The notes beneath the pieces were generated by a model. It was given only the letters and a program-made list of their open reading frames with translations, was not told the DNA's origin and did not search any database. From assembly GCF_051622035.1 (NCBI RefSeq), contig NC_135355.1, forward strand, positions 4,960,001 through 5,024,000: DNA of 64,000 nt, in the 5' to 3' direction. The position numbers and the translations under genes are program-made. This DNA comes from Arctopsyche grandis (taxonomy: Eukaryota; Arthropoda; Insecta; Trichoptera; Hydropsychidae). Positions 37,660-50,519 of the stretch are shown in pieces (positions within the stretch are counted from its first letter, which is position 1; each line of letters opens with the position of its first letter).

Positions 37660-38930
37660 ATACATATGTATATTGCGAAAGATATATGTATTCTAATTTA
37701 TACTGATTTTAAAAGTGACACTTATTGCGTCAATGCTACCGTTGATAGTCTCATTTTAACGTCAAAATTAAAATAGATAACTATCAAATATTAAAATGAG
37801 ATATGTGTATCTAACTTATGACACTTATTGTGTCGCTGCTATCGTTAATCAAAATAGATCAACTTTAAAATAAATTATAATACTTCAAAATTTTCCATCT
37901 TGCCTTTTAAATTTAATATGGAAAAATACTGAAGAAAACTCTTGCTAAAAGTCACCTTGATAAGAAATATGATGCTCTTCGTGGTCAAATGTATTGAAAA
38001 TAGCATTTAATTTACATACATATAACACACAGTGAGTCTAGAAACAATTATAAGTTATAATCTCGGCGATGATCTTAATCAAACATGAGAAATTCGATGA
38101 AGATATACACACATAGTAATGCCTCTTGCTATTTGCAACGTTTGCAAAATATTTGTGCGCAACACCGGAAACGACACACGCTATTGAGCCAACCGTTATT
38201 GAATTACTCATATAATATAAACAATTTGATAAAACACACATGTTAGTGTCACTTTATTTCTATACACTAAATACGCATTACGTGTAAACATTTCAACGAT
38301 TCTCCTTTCATTATTACGCGCGATTATGCGATATGCCAATCGATGCAAAACTGAACTTGATCGGTTATTAGATCTGTCAGTACCGACCGGTTCGACGTTC
38401 ACCTTCCTGAAAGGGAAATGATATTTAGCCGTTGTGTGGCTCCTCTCGTCGAGATAATGTCAACACTGGAGTTGCTCAATATTTATGTATGTGCGTTTTA
38501 TAAATTGCAAATGTAGGTGTATATTACAATATACGCTCTTGCCTCCTTGGAGAGCGCAGAAATGGTCGATTTTGTAAAAGTCGTTTAACATTGGTACATA
38601 ATTATGCTTTTAAAAGCGTTCAAGATGCGTCGTCTCTTTATATATTTTTGCGAAATTAACAGAGCAATTTTTCAATTCGATTGAAATATTTCAAGGCTGT
38701 AAAACGGCAGATGAAACGAAGGAAGGATGAACGATGGCTGGAAGGCGAAGAAAAAAAAAGAAAGGACTTGAAAGACTGTGAGTTGAATCATTGGGCAAAA
38801 AGTCATCGATTTTTAATACTATATTGAATCAAAATTATAACTTGGTATATTATATATTATATTGTGGTTGTTGCAAATTCATACTACATAAATAGTTGAA
38901 TAGCATACATATGTACATATATATTTAAAT
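37660..38930. other. Intergenic DNA
   Basis: No gene recognised. 38040-38470 is less AT-rich, with overlapping minus-strand ORFs that show no domain. Confidence 0.4.
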
Positions 38931-38949
38931 TGTTGATGTATATATTAAA

Positions 38950-39645
38950 ACCGAAATGCAAGGCGATGCGGGGTATATCCTCAATATATCAAATATTTAA
39001 TCGCCATAGTTCCTTATCAACTCAAAATAAAATAAAATTATATCGCGCGCTCATATTTCCATTATTAACCTGTGCTTCACCTGTATGGAATAACGCCTCG
39101 AATACTAACCTTTCCAAGCTCCAAGTAATACAAAATAAATCCCTAAAAATAACTTATAATACACCCATATATACTAATTTGAAAAAACTGCATGCCATAA
39201 ATAATATTCCGTTTGTTACAGACAATGCTAACAAACTAACCAGTAGATTATATGACAGAATCACCAATAACCATACTAACTAACACACTTGTGAGGAGTC
39301 TCGGTGATTACAACAAAATGTCTATACCCTTCAGGTATAAACACAAATTACCTAAACACAATCTGCTTTAGGTCATCGAATTTAGAGAGTCTTTAATTTA
39401 TATTATGCATTAGATGTATTATGAGCAATTATAAAAATTGTAGATAGGTTTTTGAGCTCTTTTTCCTATTATGCTGTACATTAACATTAGAATAATATGT
39501 ATAATACTATGATTAATAACAAAATTAAATTCAAATTGTAAAATAGAAAATGATCAGTAGATCAGTAGCTATTAAAATAGATATAAGATGTATTGTGAAC
39601 ATAATTTCGTAATAATAAAAAGCATTTGAAAATCAAATTGTTAAA
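38950..39645 (+). pseudogene. LINE family A: RT C-terminus and complete 3' UTR
   Basis: The frame 38930-39283 carries GISSIYQIFNRHSSLSTQNK, IKLYRALIFPLL, SPVWNNASN and LQVIQNKSLKITYNTPIYTN, homologous to the minus-strand copy at 10744-11130. A frameshift near 39260 precedes the expected C-terminus FRYKHKLPKHNLL-stop (39331-39372). The 3' UTR runs to ATAATAAAAAGCATTTG at about 39630. It is the best reference for the family A tail and is 5' truncated. Confidence 0.85.
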
Positions 39646-39758
39646 TGGATTATTTGAAAAAAAGTCCCATATAAAAGAGTACTTGCTATATTTTGATCAA
39701 AATATTATAAAAAAAAACTATATAAAGATGATACATTATAAATTATACATGTCAAAAG

Positions 39759-40325
39759 GTATATATTAGGGAGTCCATAGACGGCAAAACAGCTCGGTAA
39801 TTTATCGACTATTACTTTTACTATTACTTTTACCGGTAAATCAACAGAACATATTCGCTGCATCTTATTACATTATCCTCTTCCATTTCATCTTCTGGAA
39901 AACTGGTCTCACCCAGAACTTCCTCCAGGAGAATAAAATATGCGATAATGAAAATAATAGTAAAGATAATTGTGAGAAAAGAAATTACTTTTTTGATGAA
40001 ATTAGATAAAACAAAAAAAAAATACTTACAAAATTAGATCAAAACGATAGTGTGAATATTATACATTATATTTTCTTCGCTGCTATTTTCTTAAACGATG
40101 AATAAAAATAAATATTTTTTTTATTTCTTTCCACTCATATGTACCTTTTTTTAGGCAATATGTCTTAGTATATAATAAATATTGTTTATTACGGTTTGTA
40201 TAAATACATTTAATACAAAAAGAAGTTTGTTTTTGAGATTGAAAAGTCCGGTCATTTACCGGTAAACGAGTAATTGGTAAAAAAAAATATTGGATTACCG
40301 GTAAATTGGACTCCCTAGTGTAGAT
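39759..40325. mobile_element. Non-autonomous hAT-like element with ~11-bp TIRs
   Basis: TAGGGAGTCCAT (39767-39778) is inverted at ATTGGACTCCCTA (40305-40317). Eight-bp flanks GTATATAT and GTGTAGAT agree at 6 of 8 positions, as for an aged hAT-type target duplication. Internal ACCGGTAAAT palindromes repeat near both ends (39829-39842, 40258-40306). No transposase frame survives. Confidence 0.55.
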
Positions 40326-40552
40326 GAAATGTTCTCGTTGTCCTAAAAATGACCTGTTCAGTCACAGAAGTGTTAATGGAATGATAGACAAACATACAAT
40401 TTTCGGATCAAATGATGTTGTTGAGATCACTGAAAAGTTAGATATTCCAAGCAATTTAGGTCGTCTCAATGTTTTGTATTAGTTAAGGTTAGAAAAAAAA
40501 AATTTAATATAAACGTACTATCTTGTTAAAACTTGTCCAGGTCTATATATTT

Positions 40553-40694
<142 letters not shown>

Positions 40695-41415
40695 TGAAAT
40701 TAAATGTAAGAAAAAATAATCAATGATCTCCTTGTATGAAAATCAGGCATAAAATTATTTTCTGACTGAAATGTTTCATTTAAGGTAGTTTGAACATGGT
40801 TTTAATAGATTATAGTGAATTATTCAATACAAATAGTAACAAAATAGACATTTGATTGCTTTTTTGATTTGATTTTCAATTAATTATTTTTTTTAAATTT
40901 TACTATACCCTAATAAACAGTCATAGTACATAAGTATGTATATTTTTCAACAGTTAATGATTGGTACCTTTTGATATCCAATTTCAAAATATAGAAAGCA
41001 TTCCTTGGGTTAAGTTAAAAAAAAAATGTACTTTGATTGTTTATTTCTTTATGGGAAAATTATGCATGAAATTGATTAAAAAAAAAAACAAATCTCACAA
41101 AAAATCTTTTTTCGGTAGACCAGTGCAAATACATTTACAACCAAATATTACTTTAAAAGTATTTCTATTTAAAAAAAAGCATAAATACTCGAAGCAAATT
41201 TATTAATTTTCAATTTATTATTTAAATCATCATCACATTCAATTTAATGACAGTGATTTTATATATTATTTAATGTTGATTATTACTACACGATGATAAG
41301 TTTATATTTATTGAATGAATTTTAGATTTCAATCATATAAAAATCTCACAGTTTTAAATACCTATTCCAAATCGATCGTTTGAAAGCTAAATTAGATTGG
41401 ATATAAAATAATATC

Positions 41416-41416
<1 letters not shown>

Positions 41417-41480
<64 letters not shown>
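41417..41480. repeat. (TA)n microsatellite
   Basis: About 62 bp of TA repeats ending in a T15 run. Confidence 0.95.
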
Positions 41481-41493
<13 letters not shown>

Positions 41494-42229
41494 AATTAAT
41501 CAACATAATATTTTTCTTCCTATTACATCGTTCTTAAAGAGGATTCCTTATCTTTTTGTAATTTGACGATCCAACTCTTCGCATTATTCTACACATTATT
41601 ATTTCAAGTGTATATTGAAAGATAAATAAAAGATTCAATAGCAAAAAAATAAACTGATGCATTGAATATTTATTCAAACTATTATTTTAGATTATACGAT
41701 AGGTACTTAAATGTATTAAAAAATTCATTAACATAAAAAATTTCAAATAAAGTCAATTGTTTAGAAACAATTAAGCATTCACATTTCACCTTCGCAAGGA
41801 ATAAAATTACTATACACATCCAACAATTTGTATTACTCATCACAACAAATCTACAGCCTATTGTGAAAAATTTAACCGGCTAAAAAACGCTTAATATCAT
41901 GATAAAATAAGAAACTGTCCTTGCGCATCTTACCGATTAGAATTCAATGAATGAAACATTCACATCACATCGACAGATTATTCCTAATGTGGAAAATGAA
42001 AAAAATAAATAAAAAACGGAATAATTATCATCGACGACCCCACCCGAATTCTTGAATGAAGTCGTTCTACGTTCGTTTCATTGCGTATTGTGATGCAAAA
42101 GTGCATCTGCTGCGGGCCAATATGACCCCAAAGCTCTACTGCACCGAAAGTTCATTATCGCTCAGCTCGCCACTCCTCGCAAAAAGATCATAGTGTGGTC
42201 GATCATACTTTCCTATGCGATTTGACGCA

Positions 42230-42236
42230 TATAAAA
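42230..42236 (+). promoter_or_regulatory. TATA box of cuticular gene 3
   Basis: TATAAAA lies 111 bp before the ATG, in a locally CG-rich promoter (GGGGCGCGAGCAGTG follows). It predicts initiation near 42255-42265 and a leader of about 80 nt. Confidence 0.7.
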
Positions 42237-42340
42237 AGATGGGGCGCGAGCAGTGAAAAATCATTCCAAAGCCAGACCTCGAACGGGCAAAAGTGTCTCA
42301 GACAAAAGCAGCTCCGTGCAAACAAACAAACCCTCTCAAA

Positions 42341-45300
42341 ATGTACACGGTAAGTCACCAGTGTTATATAAAATCATATTTTGAGAACCGATCATATATT
42401 CCATACATTTCAATCCTGTAAAATTTACTCTGTTCGATTTTCATCCGCGAAATAATTCACCAAAGCCAAATCAAATGTTGAAATAGTCTGATATGATTTT
42501 TATTTAAATTTGCAATTTTATATTTCAACTATCAATTTTTTACATATTTGATCCAGCATATTATAAAAGTCGCTTCAGCGAAATCATTATTTCTTATAAT
42601 CTATTCTGAAAAGTAGCCTATCATCGATCTGGCAATTTTTTGATAATTATTATTACCTTAACGACAGATAAATGTTTTAAAAATTAAAAGAAATAATTTT
42701 CTCCAAATTGACTTGAATGTACATATATATGTATGTACGTAAAGCAAAAATATTAATATGTTGAAAATTCTATTCTATATAAAACTTTGACTCAATTCGA
42801 TTCCAATAATTAGTAAAATTTGATTCAAATAAATGTTTATATCAAATAATACAAGAAATTTTGTTATTCAGTTAAGTTATAAAATATATATTATATAATA
42901 ATAAAACGAAGGCTTTGATTATATTAAAATCCAATAATCTAAAATTGATTCTAATATATGCAATGTTAAAATTATATAAAACAAAAAATCAATACATTTA
43001 AAAAAATTAATTCATTTGTAAAATATATTTAGGTAATATAATACATAACTTAATTCCAATAATTTAAACATTGAACTCCAATCATTACAAATTTGATTTT
43101 AATAAATGTTAATATACACATATAAAGCAAGAATATTAATATATCTAAAAATTTGATTCATATGTAAAATATAGTATAATATAATATCGAATGAAGGCTT
43201 TGATTACATTAAATAACAACGGTCTAAAATTTGATTCTAATAAATGTTCATACAAAGGAGAAATACCAATATATTGAAATCTGATAGGTATATATTTAAT
43301 ATAATAACTCCAAATATCATTAAACTCCAAAAATCTAGAGTTTGATTCTAATAAAATACATATATGTATAACACTTTCGTACATATATATTATAGGGTTG
43401 ATCCTACTTTAAATTTATCCTTTAGATACATATATAAAGCATATTTTCATATCATTTTTTTATATAGCAAAATTTCATTTTATATAGCAAATACGCAAAA
43501 CGAACAAATTTAGTTGCATTACGCAAAATCGACACATTTTGAGAAACGCAATTGTCGAATTGAATGCACCATTCATACGGCGAAACAATGCTTGCAAGTT
43601 TTAATGGTCCGATAAAACACGCGTTTTTCGCATTCAATATATGCGAACTATCGAATTGAACCACGAGAACAATGACGCGCGAAAAACCCAAACAACTTGA
43701 TGAACGGCCGCTTTTCCGATTTTCCGAAACGCGCGCAGCATTGAAAAGCGAAATTTTCGGTAAATAATTGCCCACTCTCTCACGGATTCGAAACTAATTA
43801 ATATTATTATCATGTTTGACGTTACATATTGTTTCACTGCAATTTTTTCACGATTGCATCAAATTCTAATGACGCAATGCGTTGCAATTACACCTCATAA
43901 AGCGACGAATTTTTCCGAACTAATAACGAACTCGTGGGAAAATCGTTTACACGTGCTAAGCAAAATTGACACGCGTTTCGCACGCGAATTCAATGCGAAT
44001 TTTACCCGACGATTAATCATTATTTCCCTTTCAGACCGTAGTCTTCGCAGCTCTCGTAGCTTTGGCTTCATCAGCTCCCCAATATGGACATCAACAACAA
44101 CAACACAGCGGACAGATCATCCCAATCGTCAGACAATCGCAAGATGTAAATCATGACGGTTCATACCAATACAGGTAAGAATGCTTTCGGCTCTTCAGGC
44201 AAACGAGTATACATTGTGTTTCAATCTATTTGTGACATCAAAAGATACCATTGTAGTTTTGTTACGCACTGCTTCTCGGTTTTGCGTTGCAACATATTCC
44301 ACAAACGAGGTGTACATAAGTTATAAATAATATCTTTGGACTAGATTGCACTATCTTGCATTTGTATGCAAGCACGAAAAATTAAACGCACAGATGATTT
44401 GAATTTTCAATTATTTTTCGCATCAACATTGGTGTGTGAAATATAAAGAGCATTCAAAATTCGCCTCAAATCACATAAAATTATACTGATAATCTTTACT
44501 TTTTTAAATCAAAAGGATCAGATATAATAATGTATATCCTTATCTAAAACATTTCAAGTATATAACGAGGAATCTTGTATAAAAAACTAACCAATCAATC
44601 AATACGCAATCGTGTCAGAATAATATGAAATACTTTCAAGGGAATATTTTCGTCCTCAATTACACATTAATAAAGTCATAGAGGTTTTCTATGAAAATAT
44701 ATCATGGTGTAATATTTAGGTGCATATTAAATTGATTTAAAAATAATTAAGAAATGCAACGGTTGCATTAAATATGTGAAAATTTTTAGCTTTCAATATG
44801 GCATACTTACATGCATATCAAACTCATCACTTCCTCAATGTGAGTAATTCTAACCTTTACTCTATGCAAGAGCAGTGAAATTTATAGCCGGTCACACCTT
44901 ACCATGTCGCATTTTCCTTTCACACGTCAAATTTTCCATTCGATGCGTAAAACGAAACATAAATCCCACAGTGATCCGAATTGGGCAATATGCCCGGCAT
45001 CCGAAAACGCACAAGTCGAAATCAAAGTCACTTTGGGCAAATGTCGATTCGGAGGAGACGGTCCGCGGAGAAGTCGTGACCCTAATAATACCGATCCGCA
45101 GATACGGCAAGTGCTTATTAAATGCCATTGTGTTGTAGAACAACCCACAAATTACCATAAGTCCATAAGTCGACGGGGCGTTGTTGCGCAAAGGATGAGA
45201 CCGTTGAATCCTCGTCGTTGCACAACACGTGTCTATCCATTAAAAACGCCGCCTTTTTCTAGGATTCACTCTCAGAGTTTGATTGCATTCGTAATTATTG

Positions 45301-47020
45301 TTTTGCCAATTATTTCAAATGACTCTCCAGCTCGAGCTTTAATCATCACGTACTGGTTATGTGTACGTTGTAGACGTGTGAATGTTTCAATTGGACCGAT
45401 GCTGCAACGTGATGAAATGCTTGAATTAAATTTCCTTTTATATCTTTGCACTATCTATATGAATTTTATACGTTAACTATATCAAGACACCCCTAATTTA
45501 GATCTGTAGAAGGCTTTGGAATAACTCAATGCCTTAGATCGAAAAATTTTCCATCAAATTCACAACTTTCAACTTATGATCAATAAGTTTGCTCTATCTT
45601 CCGGTATTATAACTTAAATATAAATTGTGTTTACAAAGGCTCAATGCCAGGATTTTCAGCTTGTATTACTGTTGTATGTATTTAATCATTAAAAGTCCTT
45701 TTTTCAGTATTCATTCCGTGTTTAAATTCTTGGTTTAGTGCATAATTGGTTCTTAAAAAGCATACGAAAGTCGTATGTAAGAAACTAAAATAGTAGACAT
45801 GTTTTACTTATGTATTTAAAATATATGATAAAATTTCTATAAAGAATACATCTTGTCATAATTTTCTTGACTGCCAAAGATATATTGATAGCTTGTTTAT
45901 TACTTTATTATAATTAAGACTTCATTTGATAATGCTATCAAGTTACATTTTGTGATATCAAAAATTGATTATAAGCTGAGAAAAAATTACAAACAAAACC
46001 TTTAAGCTTTCTAAATTAAATTCGTCATACTTTTGACAGTGTAATATATATTTTCACTCTCTAAAATTTAAAATATTCGTCTTAGATAAAAAAAAACTGA
46101 TTTTTTCTATAGATCGATAACACTAAAATTTCACAATAAAAATTACGCTCTTCAATTGTATACTTATTCGAATAAAAAATGCGAGTCTCATTGTGTATAT
46201 TATGCAAATACGAAAATGCTCATCTGAAGAAGAAGAAAAAACACATTTTTTTTTTGACATTTCCAATATCAATATTCTTCCTAGTCTTCCGTAACTAACC
46301 ACGTCATTTCAGTCGAATTGATATAAGGTGTTGTTACTCAACGGAACACAATGTGAAAGTCTCTACATCATTGTCATTTTGAAATATGACAACGATATGC
46401 TCCTTAGGTGGGTGCATTGTAGATCTTATTCATTTCCACAGAACCTTCATATATAGTATTAAAATCAAAATTGGCTTTTAAAACCAACGAGAGGTGTGGT
46501 TTGTTTACAATCGTGATTCGCTTCGAGCACTTCAGCCTGAATCATTGTGCAACATTTAACAATTGGAAACATTTGTTTCTCACGATAGGCGAGATTACAC
46601 GTTGTTGTTTCGAATCGATTGGTACTTACCGATGTTTAATTGTTGCAGCTACGAAACCGGAAATGGAATCCAAGCTCAAGAGCAAGGATACTTGAAGAAC
46701 GCTGGAATTAAAGATCAAGAAGCTCAAGTCGCCCAAGGATCTTACAGCTACACTGGTCCTGATGGAATCCCAATCACCGTCACCTACATCGCTGACGAAA
46801 ATGGTCAGTACTTTCAGATGAAGTAATAAGATGCTTAAAAATGTTTTATTTGTATTAAATTGGTTCTTATTTTCTTGTAGGATTCCGTGCCGAAGGTGCC
46901 CATTTGCCCACTCCTCCACCAATCCCAGAAGCCATCCAGAAAGCTCTCCTGCTGATCCAATCTCAACCCGCCCAACCCGCCTACAACCAGAACCAATACA
47001 ACCAGAACCGTCGTTTCTAA
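42341..47020 (+). CDS. Cuticular protein, RR-1 (CPR) family; gene 3
   Basis: Secreted chitin-binding cuticle protein, 147 aa. Exons: 42341-42349, 44035-44174, 46649-46803 and 46881-47020; introns 1685, 2474 and 77 nt, all GT-AG. Exon 1 is MYT (ACG/GTAAGT). Exon 2 completes the signal peptide ([17 protein letters not shown]), then a short Gln/His segment and [13 protein letters not shown]. Exon 3 carries [18 protein letters not shown] and most of the RR domain. The third intron cuts the Gly codon of ENG (phase 1). The RR signature G-x8-G-x6-Y-x-A-D-E-x-G-F-x7-P-x2-P is intact, ending [14 protein letters not shown]. The tail repeats QPA and NQN and ends NRRF. Codons are more GC-rich than in the other genes, which may mean high expression (inference). 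AATAAA occurs at 47329 and 47371. Confidence 0.92.
44880..45476 (+). other. Less AT-rich block with a 190-codon ORF in intron 2 of gene 3
   Basis: A frame open from 44904 to 45476 is the longest contiguous one in the window. The peptide is basic with scattered Cys, has no recognisable domain or low-complexity repeat, and the opposite strand is also open in part (44892-45191). High C+G content reduces stop codons, so this is more likely an intronic regulatory block than a nested gene. Confidence 0.2.
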
Positions 47021-47400
47021 ATAGAACAGACGCAACATATCTAACGTGGACCAACGATTCTTGAACTATTACATAATTTCAACGGCCAGTTCTTTTTTTT
47101 CTTACGTTTCAGTAACTTTTCGATTCGACTGTAGTGAGTTTCGCATGCGAAAATTCTGGGTTGAATTTATTTTTCTGTCGTTTCTTTTCTGATGATTTTT
47201 CTGTTCAACGAAACGGACATTTGTCCGCGAATCTTGCCTGCTGTATTTATTATTTTTATATAAGAAAAAATACGTTAAGTATTGTGAGATGTTTACGTCG
47301 TTGATTGGAAGTTTTATTTTTATTTTAAAATAAAATTTTCCGATTCTAAAAAGAATGTTATCATTTTTTTAATAAATTGCAATGTAAATAAAAAAGAGCA
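47021..47400 (+). other. 3' UTR and poly(A) signals of gene 3
   Basis: AATAAA occurs at 47329-47334, 47371-47376 and 47387-47392, about 310-370 nt past the stop. Which one is used cannot be told. Confidence 0.6.
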
Positions 47401-47682
47401 AATAAATGAAAAATAATTATAAATTTATGACTTTTACATATATCCCAATTATTATACTATGTACTTCCAATGAACAATACACAATACACACATAAAATAT
47501 TAATGTTATTTAATAAGTATTTCAGATCTCATAAAAAATTAGCAAATGATTTTTTTTAATAAGTTGAACTTTTAACACATATATTTTTAAATGGTTTTTT
47601 TTAATAATTTTCTTTAAATATTTAATTTTATAAATGAATTAAACTTTGTAAATATCTCATATTACATATTATAATAAACTAG

Positions 47683-47990
47683 CGGTTTTACCCGGCTTTG
47701 CTCAGTATTTGTAATTTGAACCACTTAAACATGGCTAATTTAAAAGTTAAAAAAAAAATTCATTTTGAATCGAAAACAATGAATATTTAACGACAACTAA
47801 TCGGAAATAGGAATCGGGAATCGGAACTGAAATTGGGAATCGGAAATGAAATAGGAACTGAAATAAGGACTGAAATAGGAACTGAAATAGGAACCGGGAA
47901 TTGGAACTGAAATTGGAACTGGGAATGGGAACTGAAATCTGAATCGAGAACCGGAATCCCGAATATAATTCATATCACTTCATTTAAATA
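47683..47990 (-). mobile_element. Helitron-like element end with internal minisatellite
   Basis: On the minus strand the element ends AATACTGAGCAAAGCCGGGT, AAAACCGCTAG, followed by T. CTRR (here CTAG) before T is the Helitron 3' rule. The inner neighbour CCACTTAAACATGGCTAAT matches the element at 32739-32945. The 5' limit is unclear. Confidence 0.5.
47800..47960. repeat. GGAACTGAAAT minisatellite
   Basis: Degenerate units of GGAACTGAAATA / GGAATCGGGAAT are repeated about twelve times inside the Helitron-like element. Internal tandem arrays are common in non-autonomous Helitrons. Confidence 0.75.
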
Positions 47991-48298
47991 AAATTAATAT
48001 TTCATGCAGATACCATTACAAATAAATTCTTTGAATTTATGCAGATATATTTCAATTTAAAGAGAGTAATTTTTTACATTAAATACATATAATTTTTTGG
48101 GGAGAACCTGCAGATATCTTAAATCATTAAATCTATTTGCAGTGTATTTAAAACATAAAAATTTGAAAGTATTCCTAATATCATTCTTTTTATTAAAGAA
48201 AAATTCCTACACAGTTACATAAATTGTTTAAAAATACATATTTACGTATTTTATAAAACTATCAATAAATTTTTTGACGTTTTTCTTCTGGACTTACG

Positions 48299-49328
48299 AT
48301 ATGTACTATGGTTTCTGACTCGGGTCGACCCGGGACAGACATTCCCGGGAATTCACGGAATTTTTGTTGTCCCGTGTCCCGGGAATTTTTATCTCGAATC
48401 CCGGGAATTGGATTTTAAAAAATCTTTTAAACATACAACATTTTCACGGCTGCACAAAGGGAAATAATAAATCAAATACACAAAGAATCGTAAAATATTC
48501 TTAAAAATTATAATCGAAGAAAGAAGAAGCCTAAAAACTCATTTTTTTAACACAAAATTTAAATAATTCTGATTTTATACTGAAAAAAGCATTCTTTCCA
48601 TGTTGTAATAAAAGCGAATGTATTATATTATATATCCTACGGTGAAGTTTCACATAATAGTTATTATGAAGCGAGTATATCCTTCTTGTATTGACGATTC
48701 CACAATGGAAGAAACTCTTTTAGATTTGGATGAAGACGAAACAATTGTGTGTTTGACGATGAATGAAGAATCAAATAAGGAGTTATCAAATAAGAATATA
48801 CAAAATAACGTAAATAAAAATAACCTCGACTTTAAAAAAGAAATTAAAATATACATGCTGACAGGAGAAAAAACCGATAATTTAAAAAAGTTGTTTTCGT
48901 CCTTTTTAACAATAAAACCGACTTCGACCGAAACTGAAAGAGTTTTTTCCATTGTTGGAAATTTTTGTACCAAATCTAGAATCGGATTCTCGGATTCTCA
49001 TTTAATTCATTCATTCATTCTAGACTTTCGGATTCTCATTTAAATTTTTAGTATTCTTAAGAGGGCTGGATACCAGCGCCTTGTCCATGCAAACGTATTC
49101 TTAAGAAGCTATTTTAAATAAGTTTACTTTTATAATTACATTTTTTCGAGTTAATAGATATATTATGTATAAATAAATATTTTTTATTAATAAAAAATAT
49201 ATTAAATTGAAAAAAAAAGTTTTTTTACGTGTGTCCCGGGATCCCGGGAATCCCGGGAACGACCCCGGGCTCCGTCCCGTGTCCCAGGAATTGAAAAAGT
49301 CCGGGAAATCAGAAACCGTAATATGTAC
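48299..49328 (+). mobile_element. hAT element, copy 1, internally deleted
   Basis: The element of 1014 bp (48307-49320) has 12-bp ends TATGGTTTCTGA and TCAGAAACCGTA, and an exact 8-bp duplication ATATGTAC at 48299-48306 and 49321-49328, as expected for hAT. CCCGGG-rich subterminal repeats lie at both ends. The frame 48618-49043 ends in KPTSTETERVFSIVGNFCTK, the hAT C-terminal dimerisation (hATC) signature; its N-terminal part lacks the BED finger and the catalytic core. At 49061-49100 there is a 40-bp leftover of the TTAA-flanked MITE found whole in copy 2. Confidence 0.85.
48654..49043 (+). pseudogene. hAT transposase fragment (hATC dimerisation region)
   Basis: Starts near MKRVYPSCIDDSTMEETLLD and runs through an Asn-rich linker into PTSTETERVFSIVGN. 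In hAT transposases the P-[AT]-S-x-x-x-E-R-x-F-S motif is in the C-terminal dimerisation helix. The catalytic DDE part is absent, so the product could not transpose. The same frame in copy 2 (near 59244-59575) is broken by a stop after the EETL codons and by frameshifts. Confidence 0.7.
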
Positions 49329-49334
49329 ATATAA

Positions 49335-49562
49335 TACAGTCAGCAGTATATCTTGAGTTAATGCTAACCACCGAAAGGTTGCCGGGCTGGATTCCGTGGG
49401 TTGACCGATTGAAAAATAATTTATTCCAAATATTTCTGTAGTGCTGCTGGTCAGAACTTTAAGTCGGGATATTTGTGACTTCAAGTCGATCGTTTCCTAT
49501 CCGAGTTTGCCAATTTATCTGATTTCATTGTTGAAACGGTTCCTCATCAAATTGACAAAATA
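49335..49562 (+). mobile_element. SINE copy (same family as 56095)
   Basis: Shares with 56160-56250 the body GTGACTTCAAGTCGATCGTTT, CCGAGTTTGCCAATTTATCTGA and TTGAAACGGTTCCT. Its head has AAAGGTTGCCGGG as in the SINE at 5045, with a degraded B box. It lies between the hAT copy and a MITE. Confidence 0.7.
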
Positions 49563-49567
49563 CATCC

Positions 49568-49906
49568 TAGGGGCCGTTCAAGTATTACGTAAGCACTATA
49601 GGGGGGCGGGGGGGTCTTTGCTTTGCTTATTTTTGATGACATGAGGGGTGGGGGGGGTCGATATGGTGATTATGTCAGCAGTAGTTATTTTTTTTTACAC
49701 ATTGGCAACCCACACATTGTCTATGATTGAAAACCAAACACATATTCGGGGATTCCCACAAATAATGAATATGCATATAGGTACCAATGTTTACGTAAGC
49801 ATGGGAGGGGGGGGGTAAGAGCTTTGCTTACTTTTGCTGACAAGGGGGAGGAGGGGTAAATAATTGTAATAAATCTGCTTACGTAATACTTGAACGGCCC
49901 CCTACC
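49568..49906. mobile_element. MITE with ~27-bp TIRs and G-rich subtermini
   Basis: The left end GGGGCCGTTCAAGTATTACG (from 49570), continuing TAAGCA, is inverted at 49876-49902. Long G runs (GGGGGGCGGGGGGG; GGGGTGGGGGGGG; GGGAGGGGGGGGG) flank both sides. CTA follows the right end and precedes the left end, so the target duplication may be CTA or TA. No ORF. The superfamily is not assigned. Confidence 0.7.
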
Positions 49907-50519
49907 TAGTGGTGTAATGCTAAATAAAAAAGAACCAGGTTGGTGTAATTTTTACGACACCCCCCCCTCCGCTTTTTTCCTTACTAAATAAAAGGTTGTA
50001 TCCTAATATTGGTAGTTTAAATATTTATAAAAAAAATCAAATAATAATACCAAAAATACTCTTTTAATTGTTGAAATTATGATGTATTTTCTTATATTTT
50101 ATAAAAACTTCCATAAGGCATCCTCTTCAACATCTTTGATTTTGTGTGTCAACAGCAACATTTCCTATAAGCAATGCTAAAACCATATACATATGTATAT
50201 GTATATACATACATAGATATGTCAAAAAACTATCAAATTTTAACATGTGAATTTAGAGATGACTAGTCATTCATTTAAGTTGAGTTCCCTCATTTTATCT
50301 ATCCTCAAGTGCGTGTGGTCAATAGTTTGAAGAATGTTTTCTTTCGAAGTTTTGGGTAGTTTTAGATAAAAAAGCCAATAAATTTCATTAAACGTCTTTT
50401 AAGTTTTGAATGTGCTCAGAGAACTATTCAATTATGTTCATCGGGTGTCAGAACGAGAGTCTTCTCACAATATTTGGAATACAAAATTTTATGTGAAATT
50501 TTAGTAAAAATATTTTTTA

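Noticed and set aside
43452-43837. Overlapping minus-strand ORFs in intron 1 of gene 3
   Set aside because: No domain, no splice partner; the block is merely less AT-rich.
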